Origin: Mediterranea sp. (in: CFB group bacteria) | Lineage (GTDB): Bacteria > Bacteroidota > Bacteroidia > Bacteroidales > Bacteroidaceae | Length of the DNA stretch: 34,671 nucleotides | NCBI GenBank assembly: GCA_031262385.1 | Contig: JAISHU010000006.1 | Span: 1 to 34,671, forward strand | Reading direction: 5' to 3' | Notes under the pieces: generated by a model | What the model was told of the DNA's origin: nothing | Databases searched by the model: none | What the model saw: the letters and a program-made list of their open reading frames with translations, nothing else | Made by a program: the position numbers and the translations under genes | Shown here: positions 28,615 through 34,671 of the stretch, piece by piece | Layout: every line of letters begins with the position of its first letter | How positions within the stretch are numbered: the first letter of the stretch is position 1

Positions 28615-30771
28615 TCAATCTTCTGCCTGCTTTGCCTCAAACTCTTTCACCAACTTATCTTGTACGTCGGCGGGAACCAGTTCGTAGCTGGCAAATTTCA
28701 TTACAAACGAAGCGCGACCGCCCGTCAGCGAACTCAATGCCGTAGAGTACGACGACATCTCTTTCAGAGGTACTTTGGCACTTAGCTTTTCGTAACCCGA
28801 CTCGCTGCTCATGCCCATAATCATGGCACGACGACCTTGCAAATCGCCCATAACGTCACCCATCTTATCCGACGGAACAAACACTTCGACATCGTAGATA
28901 GGCTCCAAAATCTTAGGACCTGCATTCTTAAAGGCTTCGCTAAAGGCATTGCGACCCGCCAACATGAACGAAATTTCATTGGAGTCTACCGGGTGCATCT
29001 TGCCATCGTACACAATGACGCGCACGTCGCGGGCATACGAACCGGTAAGCGGACCTTGTTCCATGCGCGACATGATACCTTTGAGGATTGCCGGCAGAAA
29101 ACGTGCATCAATGGAACCGCCCACAATGCTGTTGATAAACACCAGTTTGCCGCCCCACTCCAACGGAATTTCTTCGGTACCTTTGACATTCATCTTAAAT
29201 TCTTGTCCGCCAAACCGATAAATATCGGGCATCGGCATGCCTTCGTAATACGGCTCTACGATGAGGTGCACCTCGCCAAACTGACCGGCACCACCCGACT
29301 GTTTCTTGTGACGATAGTCGGCACGAGCAGCTTTGGTAATGGTTTCGCGGTAAGGGATGCGGGGTTCTTCAAACTTAACTTGCAACTTCTCGTTGTTCTC
29401 CATTCGCCATTTCAGCGTGCGCAGGTGGAACTCACCCTGACCGTGCACAATGGTTTGGCGCAGTTCTTTAGACTGTTCTACCACCCACGTGGGATCTTCT
29501 TCGCGCATACGGTTGAGAATGCTCATCATTTTCTCCACATCGGCTTCGTTCACAGGTTTGATAGCACGCGAATATTTGGAGTTGGGATATTGAATAAAGT
29601 TAAACTGATTATCGGTACCCTTGCCGTTCAAGGTATTGCCCGTGTGTACATCTTTCAGCTTCACGGTACAACCGATGTCGCCTGCCACCAATTCTTCCAC
29701 TTTGATGCGGTTGGCACCTGCACACACATAGAGTTGGGCGATGCGTTCCTTCGAGCCACGGTCGGCATTGGTTAAATCGTCGCCTTCGTGTACTTTGCCG
29801 CTCATCACCTTAAAATATTGCACATCGCCGATGTGCGGTTCTACGGCAGTCTTGAAGAAATAGAGCGAAGTGGGTGCATTAGCATCGGGCTTCACCACTG
29901 TGTCGTTGGTATTGTGTACCGGAGGCATTTCGTCGACAAACGGCACCACGTTACCAAGAAATTCCATGAGGCGGCGTACACCCATATCTTTTCCGGCACA
30001 TACGCAGAATACGGGAAACATGCCACGCGAGGCAAGTCCTTTGCGAATGCCTTCGCGCATTTCGTCTTCGGTAAGCGACTCTTGTTCGAAGAATTTCTCC
30101 ATAAGAGTTTCGTCGTGCTCGGCGGCAGCTTCGATAAGCGCCTTGTTGAGCGTCGTAGCTTTATCCAGTTCTTCGGCAGGTATATCTTCGATAGTGGGTG
30201 CTCCGCCTTCGGGTCCCCACGTATATTTTTTCATCAACAATACATCTATGAGCGAGTTGAAGTTGGGACCGGTAGCCAACGGATATTGCACCGGCACCAC
30301 TTTGGAACCGTATGCCGAGCGAAGTTGTTCCAGCACCATGTCGTAGTCGCATTTCTCATGATCTAATTGGTTGACTAAGAATATCACCGGTTTGCCCAGT
30401 TTCTCGGTGTAACGGAAGTGGTTTTGCGTACCCACTTCGGGACCGTACTGCCCGTTGAGCAGCAAGATAGCCGTATCGGTAACGTTGAGTGCGGTAATGG
30501 CAGCGCCTACGAAGTCGTCACTTCCCGGACAGTCTATAATATTGAGTTTCTTACCATTCCACTCCACATGGAAAACGGTGGAAAACACAGAATATCCATA
30601 TTCTTGCTCCACCGGAAAATAGTCGCTGACCGTATTCTTCGCCGTAATTCTGCCACGACGTTTTATAATACCACCCTCAAAGAGCAGCGCTTCCGTGAGA
30701 GTGGTTTTTCCCGAGCCGTCATTGCCGAGTAAAGCAATGTTCTTGATTTCGTTAGTCTGATATACCTTCAT
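28615..30771 (-). CDS. Elongation factor G paralogue (EF-G2-like translational GTPase)
   Basis: GNDGSGKTTLTEALLFEGG P-loop, IIDCPGSDDFVGA G3, VNQLDHEKCDYD G4; EF-G domains III-V (ILEPIYDVEVFVPSDKMGDVMGDLQGRRAMIMGM). Confidence 0.92.
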   Translation of the reverse strand: MKVYQTNEIKNIALLGNDGSGKTTLTEALLFEGGIIKRRGRITAKNTVSDYFPVEQEYGYSVFSTVFHVEWNGKKLNIIDCPGSDDFVGAAITALNVTDTAILLLNGQYGPEVGTQNHFRYTEKLGKPVIFLVNQLDHEKCDYDMVLEQLRSAYGSKVVPVQYPLATGPNFNSLIDVLLMKKYTWGPEGGAPTIEDIPAEELDKATTLNKALIEAAAEHDETLMEKFFEQESLTEDEMREGIRKGLASRGMFPVFCVCAGKDMGVRRLMEFLGNVVPFVDEMPPVHNTNDTVVKPDANAPTSLYFFKTAVEPHIGDVQYFKVMSGKVHEGDDLTNADRGSKERIAQLYVCAGANRIKVEELVAGDIGCTVKLKDVHTGNTLNGKGTDNQFNFIQYPNSKYSRAIKPVNEADVEKMMSILNRMREEDPTWVVEQSKELRQTIVHGQGEFHLRTLKWRMENNEKLQVKFEEPRIPYRETITKAARADYRHKKQSGGAGQFGEVHLIVEPYYEGMPMPDIYRFGGQEFKMNVKGTEEIPLEWGGKLVFINSIVGGSIDARFLPAILKGIMSRMEQGPLTGSYARDVRVIVYDGKMHPVDSNEISFMLAGRNAFSEAFKNAGPKILEPIYDVEVFVPSDKMGDVMGDLQGRRAMIMGMSSESGYEKLSAKVPLKEMSSYSTALSSLTGGRASFVMKFASYELVPADVQDKLVKEFEAKQAED

Positions 30772-31032
30772 AATGTATAAAATTTAAGTAAATAAATCAT
30801 TTGTTTGTTTCCGCCCGTTAGGTCTTCCGGAAAGTGGGGCGCAAATTAGACATTAATTGAAAGATTGACAATTTATTGACACTGTTACAGAATTATGTTG
30901 TTTAACATACAAACAATTATCGGCGTGTAAATATGTTGTAGTAAGGTGTATGGCTTGTGTTTACTTCACGATGCGAGAATATTAAATAAAACGCATAAGT
31001 GTGCTGTTGTCTCCATTAATCCCATTTACGTG

Positions 31033-31509
31033 TCATAATGTCACAATATCGTGCCTTTTGCTAACTCGTACTTTGCCAAAAACAGACCTTTAAACCGCAC
31101 GCTATGCATTATTTCCCGCAACTTAACGAACCAACTCGGTAAAAACAACGAATCAACTCGGCGGAAACAACGAATTGTCCGCACGAAAACAACGAATCAA
31201 CTGCCGGCTTAGCAAATTATCTCGGCAAGTTAGTCTGTATTTCCCGGCAAATTGTTGCGTTATCTCGGCAAGTTATCGCGCTAACTTGCCGGGATAATTT
31301 CATAAAGTTCTTTTTGGGGAAGTTTTTTTGCGCTGAAGGCGCTTTTTGTTTCTTGACAATATTTCTTCGTATCTTTCTGTGAGTATGCGCATTAAGGTAC
31401 TATTTTTACATAGTTTAACGCGCTACACTGCCAATGAAAGTCACCGAGCCGTCCCTTAGTCCGAAATAGGGGCGTTTTTCGAGGGTTCGTTTGACGTTTT
31501 GACACTTTG
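31033..31509 (-). repeat. Noncoding repeat element, copy B (about 477 bp), inverted relative to copy A
   Basis: Reverse complement matches 9569-10066 along its whole length. Contains the palindrome ttatctcggcaagttatcgcgctaacttgccgggataa (31260-31297) and four 22-bp units (about 31120-31203). Confidence 0.92.
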
Positions 31510-31578
31510 ACACTTTGATAATGAATGCGGAGGTGCAGGGAGCACACCTTGCGAAGTATAAATTAAGATGCATTGAGC

Positions 31579-32130
31579 TTATTCAAAATAGGCAGCATCT
31601 TTAAACAATGGTGCAGCTTTGTCTTTATCCGACAGCAGCAATTGTTCGGGAGCGATATCTCCCCAGTGAATACCTATGGTTTCGTCGTCGAAGCGCACCG
31701 ATGCTTCGGCTTGCGGAGCATATTCGTTGTCCACCTTATACATAAAGACCGCCTCTTCGCTCAACACCAAGAAACCGTGTGCAAATCCGCGAGGTATGAA
31801 AAACTGACGGTGATTCTCTTCGCTAAGCTCCACACCGACATATTTACCAAACGTGGGGGAAGAACGGCGCATATCTACCGCTACGTCGTACACACACCCT
31901 TTGAGTACCCGCACCAATTTTGCCTGACTCCATTCGCCCTTTTGGTAATGCAATCCGCGCAACACGCCAAACGACGAACAAGATTCGTTGTCCTGAATGA
32001 AATGTACGTCACCTACACGTTCTTTAAACTCCTTTTCTTTGAAAGCTTCCGTGAAATAACCGCGTGCATCGGTATAAACAACCGGCTCGATAATCCAAAC
32101 GCCTTCGATTTCTGTCGGCAAATAGTTCAT
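31579..32130 (-). CDS. rfbC: dTDP-4-dehydrorhamnose 3,5-epimerase
   Basis: GVWIIEPVVYTDARGYFTEAF, FIQDNESCSSFGVLRGLHYQKGEWSQAKLVRVLKGCVYDVAVDMRRSSPTFG, FIPRGFAHGFLVLSE. Confidence 0.96.
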   Translation of the reverse strand: MNYLPTEIEGVWIIEPVVYTDARGYFTEAFKEKEFKERVGDVHFIQDNESCSSFGVLRGLHYQKGEWSQAKLVRVLKGCVYDVAVDMRRSSPTFGKYVGVELSEENHRQFFIPRGFAHGFLVLSEEAVFMYKVDNEYAPQAEASVRFDDETIGIHWGDIAPEQLLLSDKDKAAPLFKDAAYFE

Positions 32131-32134
32131 TTTA

Positions 32135-33583
32135 CTAAAATGTTTTTTTAATCTTTAATTGAAAACCTACGTTATCGCCATATATCTCCCCGGTATCGAG
32201 TGCTGCCGAAACGTGAAAAGTCCACCCTTCTAAGCGATGAGGAGCATACAAAACCGCCACAAATGTAGAGAAATTTTCAATAGGTTTAATAAGAGGAGCA
32301 TAATGTGTTCCGAATGTTTTGTTGTACGAAAGCTTTGCCGTGTACGACCAATCGCAACTAATGTCGCCGCTTACGCCGACATGTACCGCCTGTACACGAT
32401 TGTAATACAAGGTGTTCCGATGATTTTTGTTATAGATAGGCGAGGGTATCAACGGATTGCCAAGCAGCATCCCCCAATGCGAAGAGGTGCCGTACAACCA
32501 GTGGTTATAGTAGTTGTCCCCACCGCCCGTTTTGCCTACACCTACGTCTTCGATGCCATGCAAAGGACCGCTTTGGTTGGTAGTTTGAAAATATTCCAGC
32601 ACCACTCCGCTAAGTACTTGTCGTTTCACAGACCGATATTCCAACCCCCACAGACCGTCGAAACCGTTCTGCTTGCCCATGGCACTCATGTCGTCGAAAT
32701 GGTTTTGCAGGTAAGCGCGCAACATAAAATCTTTGTGCCGGTAAGTGCCCATTACATATTCGCTCCCCACCGTATTGCCTTGATAAAATTCTTGTTCGAA
32801 CGACTTGGTATCTTCTCCGCCTGCCTGCGGAATCAGCACACGCAAGTAGTCTTTAAAGGTGTTTCCCAAATCTACACTTTGGTCGCCGAACTTCTCGTAA
32901 CCGCCAAACTGTACATTGGTAACAATGCCGAGGTCTAACCGCCACTTGCTTTGTGGTGCGCCGATACGCATCAGCAAACTTTTGTGGTGATACTTCACCC
33001 CTCGCACATAGGTAGCATTTGCCTGTACACGCTCTTTGAGGAAGTCGCCGTCGGTAAACCACCCGTACGAAAACTCCACCTTAAAAGCAAAGAGGCGTCC
33101 CAATCTCATATAGTCGGGCATGTACAACATGATTTGTGGAACGGGGCGTGCATTGTCGGAGTAAGTCAGGTCGCCACTGCTCAGTGTACGATTGAGCAAC
33201 GGAGAGCCTATCTCTTTGGTTCCGCCGAAGAGGGCAATTTTCCAATAGCGAATATCGGCATATGCCTGTTGAAGTACAAAGGTAGAGGTGAATCCCGCTG
33301 CAACCGCCATATCCAATCCGCCGTGCAGTTGCCACTTCCCGATGCTGTCGGCATAGAAAGTTCCCGCCCGCAGGTAGGTGTTGTTTTTAAGCGATGAAAG
33401 CCCGTACTGATTACCGACTTGCCACAAAGGGGTGTTATCGCCATGATGAACGGTAGCGCCGTATTCTACAAAAGAAGAGAGTGGCAGATGCTTAGGATTG
33501 TCTTGTGCACGCAAAGGAAGAATGACAAAGAGACCAAGCACGAGAAATGATACAAGATGAGATTTATACATAAAGGTTAGCAT
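32135..33583 (-). CDS. Capsule assembly Wzi-family outer-membrane beta-barrel protein
   Basis: Signal peptide; EYGATVHHGDNTPLWQVGNQYGLSSLKNNTYLRAG, GGTKEIGSPLLNRTLSSGDLTYSDNARPVPQIMLYMPDY typical of Bacteroidales Wzi-like proteins. Confidence 0.8.
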   Translation of the reverse strand: MLTFMYKSHLVSFLVLGLFVILPLRAQDNPKHLPLSSFVEYGATVHHGDNTPLWQVGNQYGLSSLKNNTYLRAGTFYADSIGKWQLHGGLDMAVAAGFTSTFVLQQAYADIRYWKIALFGGTKEIGSPLLNRTLSSGDLTYSDNARPVPQIMLYMPDYMRLGRLFAFKVEFSYGWFTDGDFLKERVQANATYVRGVKYHHKSLLMRIGAPQSKWRLDLGIVTNVQFGGYEKFGDQSVDLGNTFKDYLRVLIPQAGGEDTKSFEQEFYQGNTVGSEYVMGTYRHKDFMLRAYLQNHFDDMSAMGKQNGFDGLWGLEYRSVKRQVLSGVVLEYFQTTNQSGPLHGIEDVGVGKTGGGDNYYNHWLYGTSSHWGMLLGNPLIPSPIYNKNHRNTLYYNRVQAVHVGVSGDISCDWSYTAKLSYNKTFGTHYAPLIKPIENFSTFVAVLYAPHRLEGWTFHVSAALDTGEIYGDNVGFQLKIKKTF

Positions 33584-33613
33584 GTATTAAGATAGCGTTT
33601 AAATAATGCGCAA

Positions 33614-33698
33614 TGGCTAATATACCAATATGCTAATGTATCGATGAAACCGTGCGAGCTTCATTGACACATTAGCATATCGGCAAATTAGCACATTA
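33614..33698. repeat. AT-rich palindromic intergenic repeat, copy 2
   Basis: CAATATGCTAATGT (33626-33639) / ACATTAGCATATCG (33669-33682). Loop cgtgcgagcttcatt resembles copy 1 loop cgtgcagcctcatt. Confidence 0.75.
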
Positions 33699-34671
33699 TT
33701 ATATGATTCCCAATGCCCGGAAGCATTTGGTCAGTTTTTCTACGGCAAAGTCTACTTGATCTTTGGTGTGAGTAGCCATTAGTGCTACGCGTACCAGCGT
33801 ATCTTGCGGTGCACAAGCGGGCGGAATCACGGGGTTGATAAAGATACCTTCGTCGAAGGCAAGTTTGGTTACGGTAAATGTCTTTTCCGTATCGCGTACA
33901 TACAGCGGAATAATGGGAGAAGCCGTCTCGCCTATTTCAAAGCCGGCATCGCGGAAACTTTTCAAGGCATAGTTGGTGATGTCCCAAAGGCGTTGCTGAC
34001 GTTCGGGTTCATTCATAATGATATGTAATGCTTCGCGAGCGGCAGCCGTAGAAGCCGGTGTGCAACTGGCTTGGAAGATGTACGAACGTGCCGTGTGGCG
34101 CAACCAGTTAATAATGGATTCGTCGGCAGCCACAAAGCCACCGATAGAAGCCAGCGATTTACTGAAAGTACCCATTATCAAGTCTACGTCTTCGGTAACA
34201 CCGAAATAGTCGCAAACACCACGTCCTTGTTTGCCGAACACGCCGATGCCGTGTGCTTCGTCCACCATAAGGCTGGCATTGTATTTCTTCTTCAGACGTA
34301 CAATCTCGGGCAGGTTTGCCAAATCGCCTTCCATAGAAAACAAGCTATCCACAATGATAAGTTTGATAGCCTCGGGAGCACATTTTTGCAACTCGCGCTC
34401 CAAGTCTTCCATGTCGTTATGCTTGTATTTCAGTTGGGTAGAAAAAGAAAGACGACGACCGTCCACTATCGAAGCGTGTACGCGGTCATCGCATATAATA
34501 TAATCGTTACGTCCTGTCAGTTGGGGAATAACACCTTCGTTTACCGTAAATACGGTGGAGAAACAGAGTGCATCTTCTTTACCTACAAATTCAGCCAATT
34601 CTTTTTCTAATTCGACATGTATGTCCAATGTTCCGTTCAACAAGCGTGAACCGGCGCATCCCGTGCCGTAC
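33699..34671 (-). CDS. spt: Alpha-oxoamine synthase family PLP enzyme, probably serine palmitoyltransferase (5' end beyond window)
   Basis: YGTGCAGSRLLNGTLDIHVELEKELAEFVGKEDAL, VDEAHGIGVFGKQGRGVCDYFG, GTFSKSLASIGGFVAA (PLP Lys). Frame open to the window edge. Confidence 0.8.
   Translation of the reverse strand, partial: YGTGCAGSRLLNGTLDIHVELEKELAEFVGKEDALCFSTVFTVNEGVIPQLTGRNDYIICDDRVHASIVDGRRLSFSTQLKYKHNDMEDLERELQKCAPEAIKLIIVDSLFSMEGDLANLPEIVRLKKKYNASLMVDEAHGIGVFGKQGRGVCDYFGVTEDVDLIMGTFSKSLASIGGFVAADESIINWLRHTARSYIFQASCTPASTAAAREALHIIMNEPERQQRLWDITNYALKSFRDAGFEIGETASPIIPLYVRDTEKTFTVTKLAFDEGIFINPVIPPACAPQDTLVRVALMATHTKDQVDFAVEKLTKCFRALGII

Overview
The window is chromosomal DNA from a Bacteroidales-type organism (Bacteroides/Prevotella-like codon usage, Bacteroidales-style TTG/TAnnTTTG promoters, characteristic gene families). 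Gene content: gltB (interrupted), gltD, asnB, a radical SAM plus UbiA pair, tRNA-Ser(GCT), a lipoprotein, a Na+-pumping methylmalonyl-CoA decarboxylase operon (mce-mmdA-oadG-like-bcc-mmdB), gltS, a TIGR02757 protein, an acyl-CoA ligase, an XRE-cupin regulator, mnmA, a GH92 enzyme, rpsF-rpsR-rplI, an RprXY-like two-component system, a WxcM/FdtA-like cupin, an EF-G paralogue, rfbC, a Wzi-like protein, and a 5'-truncated serine palmitoyltransferase-like gene. The strongest unexplained signal is a noncoding element of about 480-500 bp present twice in inverted orientation (9569-10066 and 31033-31509), about 21 kb apart. It contains a ~38-bp palindrome, three phased copies of TAACTTGCCGGGATAA, and a 22-bp iteron-like array with a different unit number in each copy (5 versus 4). 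The second main anomaly is gltB: an N-terminal part that looks like Firmicutes is joined to a Bacteroidales C-terminal part at a conserved motif carrying an in-frame TAG. This is either a contig chimera or a real recombinant/pseudogene. All calls were made by reading the sequence; no searches were run.
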